Position numbers and translations under genes: made by a program. The notes below the pieces were generated by a model. It was not told the DNA's origin. It ran no database searches and was given only the letters and a program-made list of their open reading frames with translations. Shown piece after piece: positions 1 through 7,337 of a stretch of DNA of 23,417 nt (position 1 is the stretch's first letter; every line of letters starts with the position of its first letter). The DNA is from Deltaproteobacteria bacterium (lineage in GTDB: Bacteria; Desulfobacterota; Desulfuromonadia; Geobacterales; DSM-12255), in NCBI GenBank assembly GCA_017861215.1, contig JAGFXN010000001.1, forward strand, positions 1 through 23,417, in the 5' to 3' direction.

Positions 1-1
1 C

Positions 2-82
2 GGGATGGGTCGCCCCTGGAACGGTCACCAGGAGGAGGCGCCTTCTGCTGGCGGTGCCGTAGCTGCTGCACTGTCACAATGA
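2..82 (+). CDS. possible 3' end of an unidentified plus-strand gene
   Basis: One plus-strand frame is open from the window edge to a TGA at 80-82 and would encode about 26 residues ending in Ala-Ala-Leu-Ser-Gln. The Ala/Gly/Pro-rich composition would suit a protein C-terminus. A strong GC hairpin (86-107) starts 3 nt after the stop, as a transcription end might, but it has no T-tract. The fragment is too short to assign a family. It could equally be noncoding, and a minus-strand frame starting at a GTG near 80 is also open to the edge. Confidence 0.25.
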   Translation, partial: GMGRPWNGHQEEAPSAGGAVAAALSQ

Positions 83-84
83 AT

Positions 85-225
85 CGCCCCGCCGCAGGCA
101 GCGGGGCAGCAGGAGTCAGCGGCTATCTTTGTATGCTGTTTTCTCTGTCTTCCGGGTAGTGACTGCTGTCTCCTTGCCGCACTGCGCACCATCCGACCGG
201 TAGCCGTGTGCAGCAGGCTGCGGGG
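85..225 (-). repeat. intergenic repeat, copy A
   Basis: Read on the minus strand, this stretch aligns along its whole length with 1980-2126 read on the plus strand. Shared blocks in order are CCCCGCAGCCTGCT, GGTGCGC-GTGCGGC-AGG, GCAGTCA, CAAAGAT, GCTGACTCCTGC and a terminal GC hairpin around GCCTGCGGC. One 40-column block aligned by hand gives 28 matches, and there is one net 6-nt length difference. Copy A ends in a hairpin at 86-107 (GCCCCGC arms). It lies downstream of cheW and has no ORF common to both copies. It may be a dispersed noncoding element or a structured RNA; the function is unknown. Confidence 0.7.
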
Positions 226-241
226 AATCTGTTCGCGAAGA

Positions 242-667
242 TTACGCTACCAGTGCCTTTTCCAGCGACTGCAGCAACGGTTCAAGCGCCAGCAGATCCG
301 CCCTGCCGTCGGCAAACAGCAGGGCTGCCCCGCAGCTGTCACCTTCAGCAGACTCGATCGAGAGAATTTCATCGGCCAAAAGCAGCCGCTCCATCTGCTC
401 GACAACTATCGCCAGTGCGCTCCCCGCCATCCGGAGCAGCAGCAGGTTCCGCCCGTTTTTCTCCGGCCCGCCGCCGAGATACAGGGAAAGGTCGACAACA
501 GCAGCCAGCTTGCCATGGATATTGACGACACCGCGCAAAAAACGGGGAGCATGCGGGATCGGATACTCGGGGAGCATCTCCGCGATTTCATCGACAGCAT
601 CGACATCGACGGCGTAGCGGCGGCCGCCGGTAGAAAACAGCATATAGCTCTGGGCAGGCTTATGCAT
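242..667 (-). CDS. cheW: CheW-like chemotaxis coupling protein
   Basis: This encodes a single-domain CheW protein of 141 residues, the cytoplasmic adaptor that links chemoreceptors to the histidine kinase CheA. Visible family features are the opening beta strand (SYMLFSTGGRRYAVDVDAV), the central motif RGVVNIHGKLAAVVDLS and a C-terminal strand and helix. The start chosen is ATG at 667, where the protein begins MHKPAQSYMLF. The frame stays open further upstream, but that extension is antisense-like, Arg/Pro-rich sequence inside the receptor gene. The chosen start overlaps the last 8 nt of the upstream receptor, indicating translational coupling. cheR and the receptor lie just upstream on the same strand. 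No cheA is in the window, so the partner kinase must be encoded elsewhere. Confidence 0.88.
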   Translation of the reverse strand: MHKPAQSYMLFSTGGRRYAVDVDAVDEIAEMLPEYPIPHAPRFLRGVVNIHGKLAAVVDLSLYLGGGPEKNGRNLLLLRMAGSALAIVVEQMERLLLADEILSIESAEGDSCGAALLFADGRADLLALEPLLQSLEKALVA

Positions 668-1943
668 AATCCTGCGGGGCATCCTCGGGGAGCCTGAAGC
701 GCTCGACAGCCAGCAAAAGCTCCTCGGCAAGCGCGGCAAGCTCCCGGCTGGCGGCAGCCATCTCCTGCATCGCTGCCGACTGTTCCTCGGTAGCTGCCGA
801 TACCTGCTCGGTGGCAGCGGCATTATCCTCGGCAACTCTGGTGATATCGTCGATGGTTTTTACCATCTTCTGCGTGCCTTCTGTCTGCATACTGGAAAGA
901 TCGGCAATACTGGTGGCCTTCCGCTCCGCCTCAATCACCGTCTGCACAATTGACTGAAACACCCCTGCCGTGCTGTTGATCTTTTTCTTCCCCTCATTAA
1001 TCTGGCGCGAACTGGTGGCAAAGGTCTCCCTGACCTTGACGCTGTCCTCTTTTATCAGGGTTACCAGATCAAGGATCTCCGAGGCGGAACGGCTGGTGCC
1101 GTCAGCAAGCTTGCGGACCTCCTCGGCGACAACAGTGAACCCCTTGCCGTACTCGCCGGCCCTGACTGCCTCAATCGAGGCGTTCAGTGCCAGCATGTTC
1201 GTCTGGCGGGCAATCTCCACGATGATGTCGGCGATTTTGCCGACCTGCTGCAGTTTGCCGTTCAGCTCCGCAAACTGCTGCCCGGTATACTCGACCGTAT
1301 CCAGAAACTCTTTCATCAGATCCATGGTCTGCTTGACCAGCTCATTCCCCTGCTGTGCCGTGGCGGTGGTGTCGCGGGCAGACTGGGCAGACTCCCGTGC
1401 CCGGTTGGCGACCAACTCGACCGAAATCGCAAGTTCATGAATCAGGGTGGAACCCTTGCCGGCCATCTCTGCCTGGGCCTCGGCGCCGTGGGAGATCTGT
1501 TCAAGAGCCTTGGCAATCTCTTCCGTGGTTGTATTCACTTCCAGGGTTGTGGAGGAAAGGGTCCGGGCCGAATCAGAGACATGCCCGGAGGCGGAACGAA
1601 GCTGACTGACCAGCGCCCGCAGATTTTCCGTCATCAGATTGATGGAACTGGCAATGTCTGTGGTCTCGTCAGGGAAACGCTTCGCCTTGACCTCCAGGTC
1701 CATGGCGAGATCGCCTTCGCTGATCGCCTCGACGGCATCGGTGATCACCCTGATATTTTTGCTCACCCCTTTTACCAGGAACCAGCCGATAATCAGGCCG
1801 GTCGTGAGTGCCACGGAATAGGCAAAAACAGTGGTCATCTCCTGAGAATAGCCGAGAGCAATGACGATTGCCGGAGAAAATGCCACCGCGGCAACTACCA
1901 CCACTATGCCCAGAATAAATTTGTAGCCGATAGGTATATACAT
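660..1943 (-). CDS. methyl-accepting chemotaxis protein lacking a sensor domain
   Basis: This encodes a chemoreceptor of 427 residues. Two hydrophobic segments (about residues 8-30 and 39-58) are separated by only some 8 residues, so there is essentially no periplasmic ligand-binding domain. A HAMP-like region follows (about 58-110), then a long coiled coil. The conserved signalling tip is clear: EIARQTNMLALNASIEAVRA followed by GEYGKGFTVVAEEVRKLA. The C-terminus is Glu/Ala-rich. The start is ATG 1943: a GGGGG Shine-Dalgarno run sits 7 nt before it, whereas the upstream in-frame TTG at 1949 is too close to that run. The gene is followed by overlapping cheW and preceded by cheR. With no sensor module it may sense membrane state, cytoplasmic signals or a partner protein; this is inference. 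Confidence 0.9.
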   Translation of the reverse strand: MYIPIGYKFILGIVVVVAAVAFSPAIVIALGYSQEMTTVFAYSVALTTGLIIGWFLVKGVSKNIRVITDAVEAISEGDLAMDLEVKAKRFPDETTDIASSINLMTENLRALVSQLRSASGHVSDSARTLSSTTLEVNTTTEEIAKALEQISHGAEAQAEMAGKGSTLIHELAISVELVANRARESAQSARDTTATAQQGNELVKQTMDLMKEFLDTVEYTGQQFAELNGKLQQVGKIADIIVEIARQTNMLALNASIEAVRAGEYGKGFTVVAEEVRKLADGTSRSASEILDLVTLIKEDSVKVRETFATSSRQINEGKKKINSTAGVFQSIVQTVIEAERKATSIADLSSMQTEGTQKMVKTIDDITRVAEDNAAATEQVSAATEEQSAAMQEMAAASRELAALAEELLLAVERFRLPEDAPQDYA

Positions 1944-1979
1944 TATCAATCCCCCTTGGTTATCTCTTCGGGCCTCATC

Positions 1980-2126
1980 CCCCGCAGCCTGCTCTGCCCG
2001 GATTCAAGCCGGGTGGTGCGCGGTGCGGCCAGGCTGCCGCAGTCAGCATCCGCAAGTCAGGCAAGCATCAGGCAAAGATTTCTTCTGCCTGCTGACTCCT
2101 GCGCCCCCCGGCCTGCGGCAGGGCCG
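1980..2126 (+). repeat. intergenic repeat, copy B (inverted relative to copy A)
   Basis: This is the second copy of the element at 85-225, in the opposite orientation. It fills almost the whole gap between cheR and the receptor gene. It contains two hairpins: CCCGG-ATTCAAG-CCGGG near 1997-2013, and a near-perfect stem CCGGCCTG-CGG-CAGGGCCGG at 2108-2127 whose base lies about 10 nt past the cheR stop. Neither hairpin has a T-tract on either strand. The copies differ in their stem sequences while keeping the terminal hairpin, which would be expected if RNA or cruciform structure matters. Confidence 0.7.
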
Positions 2127-2136
2127 GTACTGCAGC

Positions 2137-3033
2137 TCAGCATTCTCCGGCATCGTGGCGGCGGTACATGCGCTCTACCGGACATACCGTCTGGAAAAGA
2201 GCCCTGCTCTCCCCGAGGATCGTCTCGGATTTCCCCAGGACAAGAAAACCGTGCCGGCCCAGCACGCCGGCAATGTTCCGGAAAATTTTCTCCTGCTGTT
2301 CCCGGGAAAAATAGATCAGCACGTTCCGACAGAGCAGCAGGTCGCAATCGCGGTAGAGAAGATTGTCGAACATGTCGCCGAGGCTGAAGTTCACCATTGC
2401 CATGATTTCCGGCGCCAGCTGGTAACCGGCGCCGCTCGCGCTGAAATAGCCCTGCAGGTAGTCAGCAGGCATCTCCTGCATCCTCTCCTGACTGAAGACC
2501 CCTCTCTTCGCCTGCTCAAGAGTGGTGGCATCAACATCCGCCGCCGCAATGCTCACCGGGATCGACTGCATCTCCCGGGCAAAATGCTCTGCCAGGATCA
2601 GGGCCAGTGTATAGGGCTCTTCGCCACTGGCACAGCCCAGACTGCAGAACCTGAGTTCTGCCGCACCGTTCTGCCGGGCCGCGGCAAAAAGACGGGGGAT
2701 AATCTCCCGTCTCAGTTTTTCAAAGGTGGCAAAGTTGCGGAAGAACTGGCTGACATGGATGGTAAGCACCTTCAGGAGCTGGTCCAGCTCATCCTTCTGC
2801 GAGAGGAGCAGAGTACAGTACTCCTTGACGGTCTGGCAATGATTCGCCCGGATGCGGATGGCGATACGCCGGCGTACGCATCTGTCCTTGTAGGCGTTCA
2901 GATTGAAGCCGCGCTTGAGCAGGAGGGTGTGGCTGATCTGCGCAAATTCTTCGTCAGAAATTTCAAACTGGGCATGCGCAGGGACAAACAGCGCTTCGCC
3001 GGGGCTGTTATTTGCGGCAGCATCGGATGACAA
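2137..3033 (-). CDS. cheR: CheR-type chemoreceptor glutamate methyltransferase
   Basis: This S-adenosylmethionine-dependent enzyme methylates glutamates on chemoreceptors during adaptation. The 298-residue protein has the N-terminal helical CheR domain (RGFNLNAYKDRCVRRRI, then TIHVSQFFRN, the usual N-V-T-x-F-F-R region) and the Rossmann methyltransferase domain. The latter carries the SAM loop FCSLGCASGEEPYTLA, the acidic AAADVDATTLEQA strand and the late motif LCRNVLIYF. The start is TTG 3033, with AGGAG 7 nt upstream; the longer open frame to 3126 has no such site and encodes unlikely sequence. The roughly 25 residues before the domain are low complexity. It heads the cheR-receptor-cheW group and may act on that receptor, though repeat copy B separates the two genes. 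Confidence 0.92.
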   Translation of the reverse strand: MSSDAAANNSPGEALFVPAHAQFEISDEEFAQISHTLLLKRGFNLNAYKDRCVRRRIAIRIRANHCQTVKEYCTLLLSQKDELDQLLKVLTIHVSQFFRNFATFEKLRREIIPRLFAAARQNGAAELRFCSLGCASGEEPYTLALILAEHFAREMQSIPVSIAAADVDATTLEQAKRGVFSQERMQEMPADYLQGYFSASGAGYQLAPEIMAMVNFSLGDMFDNLLYRDCDLLLCRNVLIYFSREQQEKIFRNIAGVLGRHGFLVLGKSETILGESRALFQTVCPVERMYRRHDAGEC

Positions 3034-3151
3034 GTACGGACTCCTGATAAGAACTTGGCTGCAAAAAAAAGCTTTGCGGTGGTGCGCATAGGCTGCAGAG
3101 AATCTCCAGCCGACCTTCAGTACCACAATCCCCGCCGCAGCCGGGTCACGC

Positions 3152-3193
3152 CTGCGGTGCCGCTCAAACGGCGCTGCCAGGCCTGCACCGCAG
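3152..3193. repeat. intergenic inverted repeat between thiL and cheR
   Basis: Nine-base arms CTGCGGTGC (3152-3160) and GCACCGCAG (3185-3193) are perfectly complementary and enclose 24 nt, which hold a smaller GCCG/CGGC pairing. It lies in the 200 bp between thiL and cheR. With no T-run next to it, it is not a standard terminator, but it could weaken read-through from thiL into cheR. Confidence 0.5.
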
Positions 3194-3233
3194 CCGCTCT
3201 CCCCGGCCGCACGGCAATAACTGCGGACAGTCT

Positions 3234-4223
3234 CTAGTCGCCGGCAAAATGATCGTAACCGCCGACTACTGTTTCATAGCAGGTACCGGCAGAGTCTGCA
3301 AGGAAAAGACCACCATCCGCCGTGATGCTGCCGACTTCGGCCACTGTTGTTCCGGCTGCCGCGGCAAGAGCCCGGGCATCCGCCAGCAGTGCGCCCGGCA
3401 GCGTAAAGAGGAGCTCATAATCCTCGCCGCCGGCAAGGGGCAGCCGGCGGTAATCGGCGCATTCTCTTGGCACCGACTCTCTGAAGGCGGCAGAAAGAGG
3501 CAGCAGGTCGATGTTGACGCGCCCGCCTTTGCCGGAGGAGTCAAGTATATGGCCGAGATCGGCGGCAAAGCCGTCACTGATGTCAATCATGGCAGAGGCT
3601 ATGCCGGCTTCGGCAAGCGCTTTGCCGAGTTCAACCCGCGGCACCGGATCAAGATGGCAGCGAACCGCCTCCCCCTGACAGTGCCCCGCCTGCAGCTGTT
3701 TCAGCCCCAGAGCCGCATCGCCGAGGGTGCCGCTGACGCAGATCAGCTCCCCTGCCCTGGCGCCGCTGCGCCGGACAATCTTCTCCGGCAGCTGCTCTCC
3801 CAGCAGGGTGACGCTGACAACCAGGCCCCCTCGTGACGAAGAAGTGTCGCCGCCGATCAGTGCTACGCCGTATTTCGCGGCCTGACCAAGGAAACCGCTC
3901 ACGAAGGACGTCATGAATTCAAGCGGCAGCTGCGGAGGGATGGCAAGCGACAGGAGCGCATAGCGCGGCACGCCGCCCATGGCGGCAATATCGGAAAGAT
4001 TTACGGCCAGTGATTTTTTCCCCAGGGAATAGGCATCACCCCAGCCAAGGTCGAAATGAACCCCCTCTGCCAGCAGGTCTGCGGTAGAGAGAAGAATCAT
4101 CCCCGGGGAGATTGAGGCGGCGGCGGCATCGTCGCCTATGCCCACCAGCAGGGCGGGATCCGTTCCGGCCTGGGCGGCAATGCTGCGGATAAAACCGAAC
4201 TCTCCCACGGCGGAGAGTTTCAA
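3234..4223 (-). CDS. thiL: thiamine-monophosphate kinase ThiL
   Basis: This kinase phosphorylates thiamine monophosphate to the active cofactor thiamine diphosphate, using ATP. The 329-residue protein has the PurM/ThiL fold and its hallmark motifs in order: VGIGDDAAA (about 28-36), STADLLAEGVHF, NLSDIAAMGG, ALIGGDTSSS, MIDISDGFAADL and GGEDYELLFT. Length is normal for the family. The start is TTG 4223 in a TTGA overlap with the lon stop codon; AAGGGG about 7 nt upstream serves as ribosome-binding site, so translation is probably coupled to lon. Vitamin B1 salvage has no obvious tie to proteolysis; the link may just be shared transcription. It is the last gene of the putative hsp20-lon-thiL unit. 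Confidence 0.93.
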   Translation of the reverse strand: MKLSAVGEFGFIRSIAAQAGTDPALLVGIGDDAAAASISPGMILLSTADLLAEGVHFDLGWGDAYSLGKKSLAVNLSDIAAMGGVPRYALLSLAIPPQLPLEFMTSFVSGFLGQAAKYGVALIGGDTSSSRGGLVVSVTLLGEQLPEKIVRRSGARAGELICVSGTLGDAALGLKQLQAGHCQGEAVRCHLDPVPRVELGKALAEAGIASAMIDISDGFAADLGHILDSSGKGGRVNIDLLPLSAAFRESVPRECADYRRLPLAGGEDYELLFTLPGALLADARALAAAAGTTVAEVGSITADGGLFLADSAGTCYETVVGGYDHFAGD

Positions 4224-6673
4224 GCCGAGACCCCTTTCCGCGACGTCACCAGCACCTTGCCCACCCGGGGCTTTTTCTGCGGCAGGGCCGGTTCGGCGGC
4301 AGGGACTTCGATGAAAGAGAAGTTCTCGAGCGCTACCGTCAGCACCTCCTCCACCTCTTTGGCCGTGATGATCTGCACTTTTTTCAGAATCGCCTTCGGA
4401 ATATCGGCCAGATCCTTCTCATTCTGCGCCGGGATGATGATCGTCTTGATCCCCCCCCTGACGGCCGCCAGGATTTTCTCCTTCAAGCCGCCGATCGGGA
4501 GAATCTTGCCGCGCAGGGTGATCTCGCCGGTCATGGCCACATCCCTTCTGACCGGGGTGCGGGTCAGGGCGGAAACCAGGGCGGTCGCCATGGTTATCCC
4601 CGCCGAAGGCCCGTCTTTCGGTATGGCACCCGCCGGGACATGCACATGGATCTCGATATTCTGGAAGAGGTCATCGGCGAGATTCAGCTCTTTGCCTTTG
4701 GAACGGATCCACGACAGCGCCGCCTGCACCGACTCCTTCATGACATCACCCAGGTGACCGGTCAGGGTCAGCGCCCCCTTGCCGGTCATGATGCTTGCTT
4801 CGATATGCAGGATCTCGCCGCCGACCGGAGTCCAGGCAAGGCCGGTCACCAGGCCGATCTCGTTCTTCTCCGTCTCCGGCTCACGGATGAACTTCGGCGG
4901 GCCGAGATACTTGCCGACATTGGCGGCATTGATCAGAAAACGCCGCTTGTCCCCTTCGGCAACCTGCCGGGCGACCTTGCGGCAGACGCCGCCGATTTCG
5001 CGCTCCAGATTTCTGAGTCCGGCTTCGCGGGTATAGCCGGAGATCAGCGTCTTGATCGACTCGTCGGTAAAGGTGATGATTTTCGGCGTGATGCCGTTCT
5101 CTTTCGTCTGGCGCGGCACCAGATACCTTTTGGCAATCTCCAGCTTCTCCTCTTCCGTATAGCCGGAGAGATTGATCACCTCCATCCGGTCGAGCAGCGG
5201 TCCGGGGATGGTATCAACCTGGTTGGCGGTGGCAATGAACATGACATTCGACAGGTTGAACGGCAGATTGATGTAGTGATCGGAAAACATGAAGTTCTGT
5301 TCCGGATCAAGCACCTCCAGCAGGGCTGATGACGGGTCGCCGCGGAAATCGGAGCCGAGCTTGTCAAGCTCGTCCAGCATGAACACCGGATTGTTGGTCG
5401 CTGCCTGCTTCAGCCCCTGGATGATCCGTCCCGGCAGGGCGCCGACATAGGTGCGGCGGTGACCGCGGATCTCCGCCTCGTCGCGCATGCCGCCCAGCGA
5501 CATCCTGACAAACTTGCGCCCCATGGCCCGGGCTATGGATTTACCCAGAGAGGTTTTGCCGACCCCCGGCGGTCCGACAAAGCAGAGAATCGGGCCCTTC
5601 ATCTTCTTGCGCAGCTTGCGCACGGCCAGAAATTCGAGAATCCGCTCCTTGATTTTCTCCAGGCCGTAGTGGTCCTCGTCCAGGATGACCTGGGCCCGCT
5701 TGATATCGAGCGAGTCGCGGGTGGAACGGCTCCAGGGGATCTCCACCATCCAGTCGAGGAACGTCCGGAGCATGCCGGATTCGGCCGAATCAGGATGCAT
5801 CTGCTCCAGCCTGCCAAGCTGCTTCAGGGCTTCCTTTTCGATAGTGGCCGGCATTTTCGCCTGTTCGATAGCCTTCCGTATCTCGGTCATCTCCTCGGTA
5901 CGGGAGTCGCTCTCGCCAAGCTCATTCTGGATCGCCCGCAGCTGCTCGCGCAGGTAATACTCCTTCTGGCTCTTCCCCATCTCTTCCTTGGCCGCTGTCT
6001 GGATCTTTGTCTGCATGCTGAGGAGTTCATGCTCCTTGGCAAGCAGCTCATTCACCTTTTTCAGCCGTTCGACCGGATCGGATATTTCCAGAAGCCTCTG
6101 GGCCTCTTCAACCTTGAGCCCGATATTGCTTGACACCAGATCGGCGAGGCTGCCGATATCCTGCATATTCTCGACGATGACGATTACTTCGGGAGAGACT
6201 GCCTTGCCCAGAGTGATGATCTTGCCAAGCTGATCCTTGACCGCCCGTACCAGAGCCTCCAGTTCAAGCGACTCTTCCGGCGGCGGCGGCTCGATAATCC
6301 GCTCCAGCTTAACTTCAAAGCAGGGCTCCAGACTCTCGAAGGAGACTATTCTCGCCTTGGCAAGGCCCTGCACGAGAACCTTGACCCGGCCGTCGGGAAG
6401 CTTCAGCATCCGCATGATCATGGCCACGGTTCCTACCTGATAGATCGCCTCCGGAGACGGTTCGTCGTCGCCAAGATCCTTCTGCGTTGCCAGAAAGATC
6501 AGTCGATCGCCGGCCAGTGCCTTATCAACGGCATTGATCGACATCTCGCGGCCGACAAAGAGCGGCAGGATCATATACGGATAGACCACCACATCCCGTA
6601 CCGGCAGCAGCGGGAGCCTCTCCGGAATTTTCAGCTCTTCGGTCTCCTGTATGGCATCAGTCGTTATATCCAT
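4220..6673 (-). CDS. lon: ATP-dependent protease Lon
   Basis: Lon degrades misfolded and regulatory proteins in the cytoplasm as a homohexamer. The 817-residue protein has the full LonA order. The N-terminal substrate domain (LPLLPVRDVVVYPYMILPLF) comes first, then a coiled-coil region. The AAA+ module follows with Walker A GPPGVGKT (367-374) and Walker B FMLDELDK (431-438). The protease domain is last, with catalytic Ser690 in KDGPSAGIT and Lys733 in GGLKEKILAA. ATG 6673 has AAGGAG 6 nt upstream. The gene lies 44 bp after hsp20 on the same strand and overlaps thiL by 4 nt. The C-terminus carries a short variable tail (AEPALPQKKPRVGKVLVTSR). Heat-shock expression is likely from the neighbour and from family knowledge, but was not directly seen. 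Confidence 0.97.
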   Translation of the reverse strand: MDITTDAIQETEELKIPERLPLLPVRDVVVYPYMILPLFVGREMSINAVDKALAGDRLIFLATQKDLGDDEPSPEAIYQVGTVAMIMRMLKLPDGRVKVLVQGLAKARIVSFESLEPCFEVKLERIIEPPPPEESLELEALVRAVKDQLGKIITLGKAVSPEVIVIVENMQDIGSLADLVSSNIGLKVEEAQRLLEISDPVERLKKVNELLAKEHELLSMQTKIQTAAKEEMGKSQKEYYLREQLRAIQNELGESDSRTEEMTEIRKAIEQAKMPATIEKEALKQLGRLEQMHPDSAESGMLRTFLDWMVEIPWSRSTRDSLDIKRAQVILDEDHYGLEKIKERILEFLAVRKLRKKMKGPILCFVGPPGVGKTSLGKSIARAMGRKFVRMSLGGMRDEAEIRGHRRTYVGALPGRIIQGLKQAATNNPVFMLDELDKLGSDFRGDPSSALLEVLDPEQNFMFSDHYINLPFNLSNVMFIATANQVDTIPGPLLDRMEVINLSGYTEEEKLEIAKRYLVPRQTKENGITPKIITFTDESIKTLISGYTREAGLRNLEREIGGVCRKVARQVAEGDKRRFLINAANVGKYLGPPKFIREPETEKNEIGLVTGLAWTPVGGEILHIEASIMTGKGALTLTGHLGDVMKESVQAALSWIRSKGKELNLADDLFQNIEIHVHVPAGAIPKDGPSAGITMATALVSALTRTPVRRDVAMTGEITLRGKILPIGGLKEKILAAVRGGIKTIIIPAQNEKDLADIPKAILKKVQIITAKEVEEVLTVALENFSFIEVPAAEPALPQKKPRVGKVLVTSRKGVSA

Positions 6674-6717
6674 GAGTTACTCCTTAGTGTACGTTGTAGT
6701 ACGCGCGGCCGGCATGA

Positions 6718-7116
6718 TCATCGCGGCGGCACCGTCAGCACCAGCACTCCCAGCGCGAAGCGGCGCTGCATCCTGCCGGGGTCAAATGCCGGCGGTATCT
6801 CGATTATTCTGCTGAACCGGCCGAAATTTCTTTCCAGGCAGATGTAGCTCATTGCCGCTTCGGCCTTGTCAGGCCGCTTCACTCCTTCGATGCGCAGGGC
6901 AGAGCCGGTAGCCGTAACCATGAAATCACCTTCCGAGAACCCGGGGAGATCCATCTCGATTACATAGCAGCCGGAAGATTCATAGATATCCATCAAGGGA
7001 GAAAATTCACAGCCCCCGCACTGCTCCCGCAAGGTGAAGATGTCATGAAACATCTCGTCCATATGCTGCCGCAAGAGAGCTATCCAGGCTGGATCTTCTT
7101 TTGGTTGGAACGCCAT
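6718..7116 (-). CDS. small heat-shock protein (Hsp20 / alpha-crystallin family)
   Basis: This encodes a 132-residue holdase chaperone that binds unfolding proteins without ATP. The alpha-crystallin domain runs from about residue 40 to the end: PLMDIYESSGCYVIEMDLPG, then ALRIEGVKRP, then ERNFGRFSRIIEIPPAFDPG and the closing GVLVLTVPPR. The protein stops right after this last strand, so the C-terminal extension with the I-x-I oligomer anchor is absent. Start ATG 7116 has GGAGG 4 nt upstream; the longer frame to 7221 would run back across the promoter. It is first in the apparent hsp20-lon-thiL operon, a sensible pairing of a holdase with a protease. Two cysteines in CGGC (about residues 29-32) are unusual for the family and could be redox-active or bind metal. 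Confidence 0.88.
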   Translation of the reverse strand: MAFQPKEDPAWIALLRQHMDEMFHDIFTLREQCGGCEFSPLMDIYESSGCYVIEMDLPGFSEGDFMVTATGSALRIEGVKRPDKAEAAMSYICLERNFGRFSRIIEIPPAFDPGRMQRRFALGVLVLTVPPR

Positions 7117-7151
7117 GCCACCTCCACGCAATTTGTCCGGTGTGTTTGAAG

Positions 7152-7179
7152 ATTTAATCATCTTTCCCCCGAAAGTCAA
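7152..7179 (-). promoter_or_regulatory. candidate promoter for hsp20 (and lon-thiL)
   Basis: On the minus strand TTGACT (7179-7174) is followed after 16 nt by TTAAAT (7157-7152), a fair sigma-70 match. This would start transcription near 7145, about 30 nt before the hsp20 ATG. The -35 box forms one arm of the dyad at 7174-7196. A heat-shock sigma factor might also read this site; that cannot be decided by eye. Confidence 0.5.
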
Positions 7180-7196
7180 GCCATTCCGGCTTGACT
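7174..7196. promoter_or_regulatory. perfect 9+9 bp dyad shared by two divergent -35 boxes
   Basis: AGTCAAGCC - ATTCC - GGCTTGACT is a perfect inverted repeat with a 5-nt centre. Its outer six bases are TTGACT on each strand, and each serves as the -35 box of an outward promoter. It is a good candidate operator for a dimeric regulator. It is not the CIRCE element (TTAGCACTC-N9-GAGTGCTAA). Confidence 0.6.
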
Positions 7197-7218
7197 GGCG
7201 GGGTTTCCACGGTAATTT
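7191..7218 (+). promoter_or_regulatory. candidate plus-strand promoter P1 for the TPR gene
   Basis: TTGACT (7191-7196), a 16-nt spacer and TAATTT (7213-7218) mirror the hsp20 promoter about the dyad centre, with the same spacer length. A stronger candidate, P2, follows directly downstream. Confidence 0.35.
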
Positions 7219-7220
7219 CA

Positions 7221-7249
7221 TTGAACTTTTCGGCTCTTCAGTGTATCAT
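7221..7249 (+). promoter_or_regulatory. candidate plus-strand promoter P2 for the TPR gene
   Basis: TTGAAC (7221-7226), a 17-nt spacer and TATCAT (7244-7249) form a close sigma-70 match. Transcription would start near 7256, giving a leader of about 80 nt before the ATG at 7338. Confidence 0.55.
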
Positions 7250-7337
7250 CCCGCACTTCAAAGCTGTTTAACCGGCAATTTCCACTATTTACCCGCATTA
7301 TTGGCAGCGTAATCCGGGTATCGGGAGCATACCTTCT

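Noticed and set aside
86..107. GC hairpin as a rho-independent terminator
   Set aside because: The stem is strong, but no T-tract follows on either strand; treated as part of repeat copy A.
668..835. Upstream extension of the cheW frame (56 extra residues)
   Set aside because: It lies antiparallel in content inside the receptor gene, is Arg/Pro-rich without domain similarity, and ATG 667 with gene overlap fits the CheW domain start.
3034..3233. Possible c-di-GMP (GEMM) riboswitch upstream of cheR
   Set aside because: Short resemblances such as GCAGCCGGGTCAC and CGCAAAGC occur, but on opposite strands or out of order; the conserved core is missing.
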